Below are positions 40,552-47,841 of a stretch of DNA of 64,000 nucleotides, piece by piece. Both the position numbers and the translations under genes were made by a program. Position 1 is the first letter of the stretch; each line of letters opens with the position of its first letter. The stretch is from Candidatus Dechloromonas phosphorivorans (GTDB lineage: Bacteria > Pseudomonadota > Gammaproteobacteria > Burkholderiales > Rhodocyclaceae), in assembly GCA_016714975.1 (NCBI GenBank), contig JADKBR010000019.1, positions 62,001 through 126,000 on the forward strand. The letters run 5' to 3'. The notes beneath the pieces are model-generated. The model saw only the letters and a list, made by a program, of their open reading frames with translations, ran no database searches and was not told the DNA's origin.

Positions 40552-40734
40552 TCAGGCGCGGTTGGCAGCGCGCATCAGAACACCACGCAACGCGATCGTC
40601 ACGCTGGCGCCCAGTCCGACCCGCTGGGCCAGCGCCGGCACCAGAATCAGCGAAGCCAGGACAAGGCCGGTGCCAATGAGCAGGGCCGGGAATTCGTCGC
40701 CCTCTTCCTGCTGAACCTGCAGATTGTTGTTCAT
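40552..40734 (-). CDS. Small membrane protein, 60 residues
   Basis: A 60-residue protein with one hydrophobic segment, PALLIGTGLVLASLILVPALA (written in two parts: PALLIGTGLVL, ASLILVPALA), preceded by an acidic Gln/Glu-rich N-terminus and followed by a basic end. ATG 40734 has a strong GGGGGG-type Shine-Dalgarno site. No family recognised. It lies 103 nt upstream of sco and downstream of Fnr-like and RegR-like sites, so it is probably the first gene of the sco unit. Confidence 0.5.
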   Translation of the reverse strand: MNNNLQVQQEEGDEFPALLIGTGLVLASLILVPALAQRVGLGASVTIALRGVLMRAANRA

Positions 40735-40790
40735 GTCGCCCCCCTGTCTTTATATGCGTCCAGCTTACTGAAGCCGGGTCATGCAGCGGT

Positions 40791-40804
40791 TTGATTTTAG
40801 ACAA
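40791..40804. promoter_or_regulatory. Weak Fnr-like half-dyad
   Basis: TTGATTTTAGACAA keeps the TTGAT half-site but the other half (GACAA) differs from ATCAA in two positions. It lies 57 bp upstream of the 60-residue membrane protein start and next to the RegR-like dyad at 40823. On its own this would be ignored; position makes it worth noting. Confidence 0.3.
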
Positions 40805-40822
40805 GAAAATCCCCGGTGCTAT

Positions 40823-40839
40823 TGCGACAAATTGTCGCA
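40823..40839. promoter_or_regulatory. RegA/RegR-like dyad upstream of the small membrane protein/sco unit
   Basis: TGCGACAAATTGTCGCA, a perfect dyad with 8-bp arms and a 1-bp centre. It shares 14 of 17 bases with the dyad at 31678-31694. Against GNGRCRTTNNGNCGC it misses only the two central T positions. It lies about 89 bp upstream of the 60-residue protein, between that gene and the end of the Sel1 gene. Confidence 0.5.
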
Positions 40840-40859
40840 GCCGGGCGAAGGGCTCCGGC

Positions 40860-41447
40860 TCAACGTAAAGCTGGGGTCGCTTCGATGGTTGCCGTTTCGA
40901 TCCGCCGCGCATCGACCATGCCGGCACGACGCTTGAGATCCGCCACTACCTGAGCGCCATCGCGCCCGGAGGCGACGGCACTTTCGCGGCGATCGCGGTC
41001 GTCGAGCATGACCCGCGCCTGCTCGCGCCAGGCCTGCATCTGCGGCGTGTGGGCATGATGCATGTGGTGCGTGCGATGCGCCGTGAACCAGCGATGCGCT
41101 TCCTCGGGGTCGGCTTCGACACCCAGCCCGGTCTGGTACATGAGGCCGATCTGGAACTGCGAAACCTTGTCGCCCTGCTCGGCGGCGACCTTGTACCAGC
41201 GCATTGCCGTCGCGTAATCCAGCACGACGCCGTCACCAAACTGGTGGATCACCGCCAGATTGTAGGCGGCGTCGGCGTTGCCTTTTTCCGCCCAGGTTTT
41301 CCAGATGGCGACGGCCTGGGCGGTGTCGCCGCCCTTGTGCAGTTTCGCCGCCTGGCGCAGTTCGTCATCGACATTCCCGGCGTTGGCGGCAAGGCTGGCT
41401 GTGGCGAGCATCAAGGCAAGCGCAAGCAGGGCGAGGAAACGGTTCAT
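40860..41447 (-). CDS. Sel1-repeat periplasmic protein with His/Met-rich loop
   Basis: A 195-residue exported protein with signal peptide (MNRFLALLALALMLATA...). Two Sel1-like/TPR repeats follow (DAAYNLAVIHQFGDGVV and VSQFQIGLMYQTGLGVE). After the repeats an unusual loop HRTHHMHHAHTPQM (residues 124-137) packs six His and two Met, a pattern found in copper-binding proteins. The C-terminal part is charged and basic. It is divergent from the OprC-like receptor, and the two share a 162-bp control region. Confidence 0.72.
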   Translation of the reverse strand: MNRFLALLALALMLATASLAANAGNVDDELRQAAKLHKGGDTAQAVAIWKTWAEKGNADAAYNLAVIHQFGDGVVLDYATAMRWYKVAAEQGDKVSQFQIGLMYQTGLGVEADPEEAHRWFTAHRTHHMHHAHTPQMQAWREQARVMLDDRDRRESAVASGRDGAQVVADLKRRAGMVDARRIETATIEATPALR

Positions 41448-41504
41448 GGGCAGTCAAATCGCCGAGGGTTGGAACGCGGCGAATGCTAAACCCGGTCATC
41501 CATC

Positions 41505-41550
41505 CTTGGAATGCGGCGAATTGCCGCGTGGCAATTTGCCGCATTCCAAG
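41505..41550. repeat. Long inverted repeat (21-bp arms, 4-bp loop) upstream of the copper receptor
   Basis: Arms at 41505-41525 and 41530-41550 pair over all 21 positions with one G-T wobble, around a GCGT loop. The left arm begins CTTGGAATGCGGCG. An imperfect copy of the arm (GTTGGAACGCGGCGAATGC) lies at about 41469-41487. The inner segment GCGGCGAATTGCCGC at 41513-41527 is itself a dyad close to the two RegR-like sites. It lies 60-105 bp upstream of the receptor start, in the divergent control region. It could be an operator, a REP-type element or both. Confidence 0.75.
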
Positions 41551-41609
41551 TGTGCGCGGTGCGGGCGACAATCCTGCCCGCCAATAATCAATATTCGAGG
41601 GAGTGTGTC

Positions 41610-43919
41610 ATGGGGTATCGTCTTCGTCCGCTGGCGGCGGCTGTCGCCGTTCTTTTCTCCGGGGCCGTCGCGCCCCAGTTCGCCGCCGCGGAGGGCGCCG
41701 AGGCCAAGCCGACGGTTCTCGACGATGTCGTGGTCAGCGCCGACAAACTCCAGCCGGTCCCGGTTTCGAACACGGTCAGCCCGAGCAGCATCGAGCAGAT
41801 GCGTCCGGCGACCAGCGATACCGCCAGCCTGCTCAGGAACATTCCCGGTGTCAGCACCTACGGGGCGGGCGGGGTTTCGAGCCTGCCGGTCATCCGCGGG
41901 CTGGCCGACGACCGCATCCGCATCAAGGTCGATGGCATGGATCTGATCGCCTCCTGCCCCAACCACATGAACCCGCCGCTGTCCTATATCGACCCGACCA
42001 ATGTCGGCACGCTCAGGGTCTACTCCGGGATCACGCCGGTCAGCGTCGGCGGCGACAGCATCGCCGGCACGATCATCGCCGACACGCTTGCTCCCATATT
42101 CGCGGCGCCCGGCCAGGATTATCTCGCAACGGGCCAGATCGGCGGCTTCTACCGCAGCAACGGTAACGCCTGGGGGGCCAACATAGCGGCTACTGCCGCC
42201 ACCGAAAACATCAGCGTGACCTATACCGGTTCGAGCGCCCGGGCCGACAACTATAAGGCCGGCGGCAACTTCAAGACGACCACGGCCACGGGCCGCGTGG
42301 GGCACACGCTGCCGCTCGACGAAGTCGGCTCGACGGCCTACGAGAGCCTGAACCAGATGCTGAGCTTCGCGGTGAAAGGCGGCAACCATCTCGTCGAGGC
42401 CAAGTTCGGCTTCCAGCACATCCCCGAACAACTTTATCCGAACCAGCGCATGGACATGCTCGACAACGAGCAGAAGACATTCAACCTGCGCTATCTCGGC
42501 CAATTCGACTGGGGTCTGTTCGAGGCACGCGCCTATTACGAGAGGGTGGACCCGCATTACATGGATTTTGGCCCCGACAAGCGCTTCTGGTACGGAGCGG
42601 CCTCGGGTGGCCCTATGGCGGGCAACGGCGCACCCTGTTCGCCGATCAGCGCCAACTGCGCGGCCGGCATGCCAATGTATACCAAGAGCAGCAACACCGG
42701 GGTGACCGTCAAGGCCGATGTGAATCTCGACGCGCAGAACCTGATCCGCGTCGGCGGTCTCTATCAGCACTACACCCTCGACGACTGGTGGCCGCCTTCG
42801 GGAGCCGCCATGTGGCCCGGCACCTTCGACAATATCAACGATGGCTCGCGCGATCGCCTCGGGCTGTTCGGCGAGTGGGAATCGCGCCTCAATGCGCAAT
42901 GGCTGACCCTGCTCGGTGCGCGCTATGAACGGGTCACGACGGATGCCGGCAATGTTCGGGGCTACGACCCGACCACCAACGGCATGGGAATGATGGTGAA
43001 TGACCAGAAGAAGGATGCCGCCGCCTTCAACGCTCAAGACCGCGAACGTACCGACAACAACTGGGACCTGACGGCGCTCGCCCGCTATACGCCGGATGCC
43101 AACAGCGACATCGAGTTCGGCGTCGCGCGCAAGGTGCGCTCTCCCAACCTGTATGAACGCTACACCTGGTCGACCTGGTCGATGGCCGCGGTCATGAACA
43201 ACCTCGTCGGTGATGGCAACGGCTATTTCGGCAATATCAATCTCAAGCCGGAACAGGCGCACACGGTTTCCGCGACCTGGGACCTTCATGCCGCCGACCG
43301 GCGCTCCGAACTCCGCATCACGCCCTACTACACGCGGGTCACCGACTACATCGATGCCATCCGCTGCCCGGTCGGCGCCTCCTGCACGCCGGCCAACCGG
43401 ACGACCACCAATGAGTTCGTCGTGCTCCAGTACGCCAACCAGTCGGCCGTGCTGTATGGCATCGATGTCTCCGGGCGCATCTTGCTCGCTTCGACCGGGG
43501 TGGGCGACTTCGGCCTCACGGGTTCGCTCGCCTACACCCACGGCAAGAATCTTGACACCGATGACGGCCTCTACAACATCATGCCGCTCAACGGGAAGCT
43601 GGCGCTGACCCACACACTGGGCGGCTGGAACGGTGCCGTCGAAGTGGTCGCGTCGGCAGCGAAGGACGATGTCTCCGACGTCCGCAACGAGATCAAGACT
43701 GCGGGTTACGGGCTGACCAACCTGCGTGGCAGCTATACCTGGAAGCAGGTCCGGGTCGACCTCGGCGTGGATAACCTCTTCGACAAGTTCTATTCGCTGC
43801 CGCTCGGCGGTGCCTACACCGGTCAGGGATCGACCATGATGCTCAACGGCATACCGTGGGGTATCGCGGTGCCCGGCATGGGCCGCTCGATCTACACCGG
43901 TGTGACCTTCAAGTTCTGA
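41610..43919 (+). CDS. oprC: TonB-dependent copper receptor of the OprC/NosA type
   Basis: Outer-membrane TonB-dependent receptor, 769 residues with signal peptide (ending AAAEG) and no long N-terminal signalling extension. The start is ATG 41610 after GAGGGAG; the longer frame to 41511 is rejected. TonB box-like TVLDDVVVSAD near residue 35, plug domain to about 165, then a 22-strand barrel ending in TGVTFKF (terminal Phe). The copper motif of OprC is present: CxxxM in SCPNHMNPP (C116, M120) and HxM in DPHYMDF (H316, M318). NosA of denitrifiers belongs to this group and supports N2O-reductase copper loading. Confidence 0.9.
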   Translation: MGYRLRPLAAAVAVLFSGAVAPQFAAAEGAEAKPTVLDDVVVSADKLQPVPVSNTVSPSSIEQMRPATSDTASLLRNIPGVSTYGAGGVSSLPVIRGLADDRIRIKVDGMDLIASCPNHMNPPLSYIDPTNVGTLRVYSGITPVSVGGDSIAGTIIADTLAPIFAAPGQDYLATGQIGGFYRSNGNAWGANIAATAATENISVTYTGSSARADNYKAGGNFKTTTATGRVGHTLPLDEVGSTAYESLNQMLSFAVKGGNHLVEAKFGFQHIPEQLYPNQRMDMLDNEQKTFNLRYLGQFDWGLFEARAYYERVDPHYMDFGPDKRFWYGAASGGPMAGNGAPCSPISANCAAGMPMYTKSSNTGVTVKADVNLDAQNLIRVGGLYQHYTLDDWWPPSGAAMWPGTFDNINDGSRDRLGLFGEWESRLNAQWLTLLGARYERVTTDAGNVRGYDPTTNGMGMMVNDQKKDAAAFNAQDRERTDNNWDLTALARYTPDANSDIEFGVARKVRSPNLYERYTWSTWSMAAVMNNLVGDGNGYFGNINLKPEQAHTVSATWDLHAADRRSELRITPYYTRVTDYIDAIRCPVGASCTPANRTTTNEFVVLQYANQSAVLYGIDVSGRILLASTGVGDFGLTGSLAYTHGKNLDTDDGLYNIMPLNGKLALTHTLGGWNGAVEVVASAAKDDVSDVRNEIKTAGYGLTNLRGSYTWKQVRVDLGVDNLFDKFYSLPLGGAYTGQGSTMMLNGIPWGIAVPGMGRSIYTGVTFKF

Positions 43920-43945
43920 TCAGGTCAGCCGGTTCTTTCGGCCAG

Positions 43946-43973
43946 GAAAGCCCCGGCAGATGCCGGGGCTTTC
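43946..43973. terminator. Terminator hairpin after oprC
   Basis: GAAAGCCCCGGCA and TGCCGGGGCTTTC pair perfectly over 13 bp around a 2-nt GA centre (longer loop in practice). It starts 26 nt past the receptor stop and ends 25 nt before the Crp/Fnr gene, with a short T-containing stretch after it. It probably separates receptor transcription from the regulator. Confidence 0.75.
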
Positions 43974-43997
43974 GAGGTTTCAGCGTGGAGTCGTGAA

Positions 43998-44609
43998 ATG
44001 AGCCTTCTTCACCCTGTTGACCGCAGCAGTGTGCCTGGACTGCGTTCGGCAAGACGGATCCCGGCTGGGGAGCACCTTTATCGGGCCGGCGCAGAAGGCC
44101 CGGCCTGGCGTCTGCACGCCGGCGCCATCCGCCTCGATACAACCGGACCGGACGGCCATGCCGCCTTCGCCAGTCTGGCGATCGCCGGCGACATTCTCGG
44201 CTGCGAAGCGATGCTCTTCGGCGTCTATACTTTCTCGGCCACGGCATTGACCGAGTGCTGGTTGCTGCCGTGGCCCGAGGGGAGAAGGGAAGTGGCTGCC
44301 GATAGCCTGCTCGCTTCGCTGGCCCAGGCTCAGCAACGTGCTGCCAACATCGTCGCCCTGCGTGGCGGCCAGGCCATGGCGCGGGTCGTCGGGCTCATCC
44401 GCCTGTTCGGTGACAGCGCCGGGCGCGTTATCCTCCCGACCCGCCAGGACATCGCCGACATTACCGGCCTCAGGTTCGAGACCATTTCACGCATCATCAA
44501 GGGGTTGGAGCGTTCCGGCGTGCTTGTCCCGGTGCGTGTCGAAGGCGTGCGTGCGACGCGCAGCTATGCCGTCGATCCGGCGGTACTGAACGGATTGCCT
44601 GCCGCTTGA
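43998..44609 (+). CDS. Crp/Fnr-family transcriptional regulator
   Basis: A 203-residue regulator with a cyclic-nucleotide-binding-like beta-roll (about residues 10-110), a dimer helix (LLASLAQAQQRAANIVALRGGQ) and a C-terminal winged helix with recognition helix LPTRQDIADITGLRFETISRIIKGLERSG. The N-terminal Cys cluster of Fnr is absent; only two Cys occur (GCEAML and ECWLL), so it is not an Fe-S Fnr and is more like Dnr/Nnr or a redox-free member. It is a candidate regulator of the island, whose boxes fit a Crp/Fnr binding pattern. Confidence 0.85.
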   Translation: MSLLHPVDRSSVPGLRSARRIPAGEHLYRAGAEGPAWRLHAGAIRLDTTGPDGHAAFASLAIAGDILGCEAMLFGVYTFSATALTECWLLPWPEGRREVAADSLLASLAQAQQRAANIVALRGGQAMARVVGLIRLFGDSAGRVILPTRQDIADITGLRFETISRIIKGLERSGVLVPVRVEGVRATRSYAVDPAVLNGLPAA

Positions 44610-44678
44610 CGGCAGGGATTTCCGCCAGCCTTGATGCAGGCGAATTCTGAGCCGGCTCGTCTGCCCTAGAATTGCGCC

Positions 44679-45365
44679 ATGACTGCCGATCTCCTGACGA
44701 TGCCGGTCGCGCCGCCGGAATGGCGGCACAGCGGCCCCTATCTCGTCATCGCGCTTGCCTTGCACACGCTGGTGCTGGTCCTGATACCAATTCTCCTGCC
44801 TGAGAAACCGGGCGTCCCGCCGGCGCAGACAATCACCGTGACCTTCGAGCAACCGGCGACGCTGACCGTTCCGCTGGCGCCGCCACCCGCCGCTGTGGCT
44901 CCCAGGGCTCCCGCGGTTCCCGAAAGGCAGCGCCAGCCTCCCGTCCCCAGGCGCGCCGTGCTGGCAGTGGTGGCGCAGCCGGGGGCAAAGCCGGCGCCAC
45001 TTTCCGTTGCTGAAAGCGCCTTCGCTTCTAGCGATGAGAGTCCGACGGCGGCCTCCGCGAAGGGCAACGTGCCGGTCCCGGTGACCGCGGCGCGTTATGA
45101 TGCCGCCTATCTGCACAATCCGCGCCCAGCCTATCCGCCGCTGTCGCGCCGTCTGGGCGAAGAAGGCAAGGTGCTGCTCAGGGTTCGTGTCAGCAGGGAA
45201 GGTCTGGCTGATGCGGTCGACCTCGAGAAAAGCAGCAATTTCGAGCGGCTGGACGAAGCCGCCCGCGCGGTCGTTGCCCGCTGGCGCTTCGTGCCGGCCA
45301 GACGTGGAGACGAAGCCATCGAGGCAACGGTGATCGTGCCGATCGTCTTCCGGCTCGATGGTTGA
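44679..45365 (+). CDS. tonB: TonB energy transducer
   Basis: A 228-residue TonB-family protein with an N-terminal membrane anchor (about residues 21-42, YLVIALALHTLVLVLIPILL), a Pro-rich periplasmic linker (about 60-125) and a C-terminal TonB domain (RPAYPPLSRRLGEEGKVLLRVRV ... FVPARRGDEAIEATVIVPIVF, residues about 146-228). ExbB/ExbD are not adjacent. It is 69 nt downstream of the Crp/Fnr gene, so the receptor, regulator and transducer form a likely functional set. Confidence 0.88.
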   Translation: MTADLLTMPVAPPEWRHSGPYLVIALALHTLVLVLIPILLPEKPGVPPAQTITVTFEQPATLTVPLAPPPAAVAPRAPAVPERQRQPPVPRRAVLAVVAQPGAKPAPLSVAESAFASSDESPTAASAKGNVPVPVTAARYDAAYLHNPRPAYPPLSRRLGEEGKVLLRVRVSREGLADAVDLEKSSNFERLDEAARAVVARWRFVPARRGDEAIEATVIVPIVFRLDG

Positions 45366-45384
45366 CGCCGGGATCCGGAATTGA

Positions 45385-45690
45385 CGATGGGGACCGAAGT
45401 CCCCACCGGCTGTCTTTGGTAACAAGGCTTCAGCAGCCCCGGCTAGCCGTTTTTAGGCGGCAATAGCAAAATGCTCATCATTGGCATTTATGGATTTGCT
45501 TCATTAACGTCGATCGCCTGACGAGTTGCCTGCGCACCTTTGCCCGCCCTGTCGAAACCGGTACATCCCCACCTAAACGTATCCGGATACGCTTAGGTGG
45601 AGATGAGGGGAGTCGAACCCCTGTCCAGAACGCCTCGAGATTGCCGGAATTACAACTATGCTTTGATGGTACAGCAGCGGATGACGCCTT
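45385..45690 (-). ncRNA. ssrA: Circularly permuted two-piece tmRNA (ssrA)
   Basis: Transfer-messenger RNA that rescues stalled ribosomes, in the permuted form. Minus-strand order is acceptor piece first: a T arm AGGGG-TTCGACT-CCCCT, then 3' acceptor strand CATCTCC at 45605-45599, A at 45598 and CC at 45597-45596. A 25-nt intervening segment forms a hairpin with the flanks (arms CCACCTAAGCGTATCC / GGATACGTTTAGGTGG). The coding piece then starts at G 45570 with GGGGATG, which pairs with CATCTCC, giving a G3-U70 wobble (alanine identity), followed by CCGGTTTCGACAGGG. The tag ORF at 45485-45453 encodes ANDEHFAIAA and a stop. A stable hairpin (45389-45404) marks the likely end. The 5' end of the acceptor piece is approximate. 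Confidence 0.92.
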
Positions 45691-45769
45691 TCAATCCACC
45701 CGGCGCGTCGAATTGTTGTGGATTTGTAACTGCCCGCCGATCCACTGTCCCGGCGACGCCAGCCCCAGC

Positions 45770-46069
45770 TCAAGGTGTCGGCACGACGCGGTAATAGACG
45801 CCGTTGGCACCGTACATGGGTTTGAACCAGGCATTGCCATTGAGGTGGTACGTGGCACCCTCGACGGTTGCGGGCGATGACCCAGGCGGCAGTGTCGCGT
45901 AATTGACCCCCATCGCGTAGCTGCCGGCGGCACCAGCCGCGACAGCACAGCCGTAGCAGCCGCTCGAATAAACCGGCTCGGCAACCGGCGGATGATAGAC
46001 CGGGCAAATTGGCACCGGCGGCCAATAACCCGGCGAGAAATCATCTTGGCCTCCAATTACGGAAACCAA
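45770..46069 (-). pseudogene. Hypothetical protein, probably N-terminally truncated
   Basis: A 99-codon frame beginning at TTG 46069 with no start site in the right place. Its C-terminal part looks genuinely protein-like (GVNYATLPPGSSPATVEGA, NAWFKPMYGANGVYYRVVPTP), similar in style to small exported Gly/Tyr-rich proteins. A good Shine-Dalgarno plus ATG (GGAGGCCAAGATG, about 46045) exists, but in a different frame. This suggests a frame change or loss of the N-terminus. It lies between the tmRNA and the broken outer-membrane protein gene. Confidence 0.4.
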
Positions 46070-46094
46070 CCATCAACGAACATCAGACTCTGCC

Positions 46095-46114
46095 GACGTC
46101 ACACCTGTGACGTC
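46095..46114. terminator. Inverted repeat just after the broken outer-membrane gene
   Basis: GACGTCACA-CC-TGTGACGTC is a perfect 9-bp inverted repeat. It lies 10 nt past the stop codon of the broken OMP gene on the minus strand, so it may act as a terminator hairpin although it lacks a T run. The TGTGA-like half-sites could alternatively be read as an operator, but position fits transcription termination better. Confidence 0.4.
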
Positions 46115-46123
46115 CGGCTGCCT

Positions 46124-46956
46124 TCAAAACACGAAATTCAATCCCAGTGCCAGACCGCCCATGTCGAGACCCTGAATCAGCTTGTCGCCATTCCGGTCAA
46201 ACGACAGGTAACGATAATCGAGCCGGACGTCGCCCCAGGAATAGGCATAGCCGATCCCTGCCGCGGCCTGCCAGGTGGTCACCGAATCACCGCCCCGACA
46301 TCGACATAGAATGGAACGAACCAGTTGCTTTCGCCGAGCTTGACCCGCCCCTTGGCGCCAACGATGCCGGCGGTCACGTTGCCGGATTCACTGACACTGC
46401 CCGAGCGCGGCAAGATGACCGCATTGCCGTTCGGCCCGGTCACCGCGGCATTCAGGCTCCAGTTGCTGTTGGCCTTCAGCCCAGATAACGGACGCCGGCA
46501 ATCAGATCCACGGTGGCCGCCGGTGTGGAAACAACCGCATAACCGCCCACTATGGACCAGATAGTGGTCTTCAGCAGGTGTCCGAGCCGGTGTCCTATCT
46601 GCAGGCCCCGGACCGAAGTTGTGCGTGTTGGTATGGCTACTGACGTTTCCCAGATTCAGATAGACGTAGTCGCCGGCTATCAACCATTTTCCGTAACGCG
46701 CTTCCCCGGCCAGCAGGAACGCCATATCCATATGGGGCAGCCAGTCATTCGGCGCGACGGAAATCTCGCTGTCCAAACGCGAAGCGGCCACGGAACCAAA
46801 GCTCAAGGTGGTCTTGATGGTCGGCAGCCACACGTAGGGCATCAGCGAGAACTTCCAGCCCTCCGCCGATTCCTGGGCAGTGGCCGCCATCGGTACGGCC
46901 AGGCTGGCCACGGTCGTTGCCGCAGCGACGGTAATCTTGAAAGCAGATTTCTTCAT
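46124..46956 (-). pseudogene. Outer-membrane beta-barrel protein gene with three frame breaks
   Basis: The gene starts at ATG 46956 (after AGGAGG) with a signal peptide (MKKSAFKITVAAATTVASLAVP) and a barrel-like region (WKFSLMPYVWLPTI). The frame breaks near 46617, returns near 46482, and breaks again near 46285. The middle segment reads IWSIVGGYAVVSTPAATVDLIAGVRYLG in the other frame, and the last third reads TWQAAAGIGYAYSWGDVRLDYRYLSF with terminal Phe. Joined, it would be a complete barrel of roughly 275 residues. Frames otherwise carry no stops, so the damage is recent or is sequencing error. Confidence 0.7.
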
Positions 46957-47174
46957 GGGCCTTGACTCCTCCTTTATCGTTGAACCTTGTCCCGTGTCCA
47001 TTCACCCGGCCAGTCGATCCTGGTCCGAATGTGCGGCTCATGATAGCGAAGATTGCGGAAAGTCACCTGACAGTTCGCGACAAGATGGCGTGTAAGTAGC
47101 AATTCCGGCTCCGGGCGCGAGTGTCGGACAACTTTACTGCTATATTGCTGGCGAACCACTACAACGGAGTAATC

Positions 47175-47750
47175 ATGAATCTGCGAATTTCCTTGTTTGT
47201 CGCCGCCTTTGCCGGCATCCTCGGCGCCTGCCAGAACTCCCCGATGTCGCAGGGAGCAACCATGACGCAGGAACAGATCACCGAAAAGCGTGACAAGGTT
47301 CTGAACATGGCGGACAAGGCGTTGGCCAGGCTTTACGCTCAGAACCCGGGCGTGCGCAAGGAGATCGAACAGGCGGCGGGTTACGGCGTTTTTGATATAA
47401 CCGCCATCAATGCGGTGCTGCTGGTCGGCTCCAGAGGCCCCGGCGTGCTTTTCGACAACAAGACGAAGAAGCCCACCTTCATGCAGTCGATGCGGGCCGG
47501 GACCGGGCCGGGCTTGGGTTATCAGGAGCTCTACCAGATCTTCGTCTTCAAGTCGAAGGAAGCTCTTGACCAGTTCAAGGTTGGCGACAAGATCGGTGGT
47601 GACCTGATGGCATCGACGACTGTCGGCACCACGGCCACACAGATTTCGGCCAATCCGTACATCAACGTCTATCAGCTCAGCGAAAAAGGCTATGCCCTCC
47701 AGGCCAATTATGGCGGAGCAGTCTACGTCGTCGATTCAAACCTGAACTGA
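47175..47750 (+). CDS. Ysc84-family lipoprotein
   Basis: A 191-residue lipoprotein with lipobox LGAC after MNLRISLFVAAFAGILGAC and a Ysc84 (PF04366) lipid-binding domain: AAGYGVFDITAINAVLLVGSRGPGVLFDN and a C-terminal LQANYGGAVYVV. The start is ATG 47175; an upstream frame to 47121 is not supported. Envelope-lipid binding is the proposed role of the family. It is divergent from the broken OMP gene and convergent with the SmpA-like gene. Confidence 0.82.
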   Translation: MNLRISLFVAAFAGILGACQNSPMSQGATMTQEQITEKRDKVLNMADKALARLYAQNPGVRKEIEQAAGYGVFDITAINAVLLVGSRGPGVLFDNKTKKPTFMQSMRAGTGPGLGYQELYQIFVFKSKEALDQFKVGDKIGGDLMASTTVGTTATQISANPYINVYQLSEKGYALQANYGGAVYVVDSNLN

Positions 47751-47794
47751 AGGCCGGCTTCGATTACAGCAACGATCAAGTCTGTCAAAAAACC

Positions 47795-47816
47795 GAAGGC
47801 CCCGAAAAGGGCCTTC
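47795..47816. terminator. Bidirectional terminator between convergent genes
   Basis: GAAGGCCC-CGAAAA-GGGCCTTC forms an 8-bp stem followed by TTCATTT on the plus strand and preceded by TGTCAAAAAACC, which gives a T run on the minus strand. It lies between the stops of the Ysc84-type gene (47750) and the SmpA-like gene (47842). Confidence 0.75.
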
Positions 47817-47841
47817 TTCATTTGCGCGAAACTGCGGTTGC

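Noticed and set aside
41575..41600. Fnr box upstream of oprC (ATCAA half-site)
   Set aside because: Only one half-site is present; the other half does not resemble TTGAT.
41496..43613. 705-codon open frame on the minus strand opposite the copper receptor
   Set aside because: Antisense shadow; the receptor frame has signal peptide, plug, barrel and terminal Phe.
45596..45690. Ordinary tRNA or phage att fragment, suggested by the T arm and acceptor-like end
   Set aside because: No anticodon arm follows; instead the matching coding piece with a tag ORF lies just beyond, so it is a permuted tmRNA.
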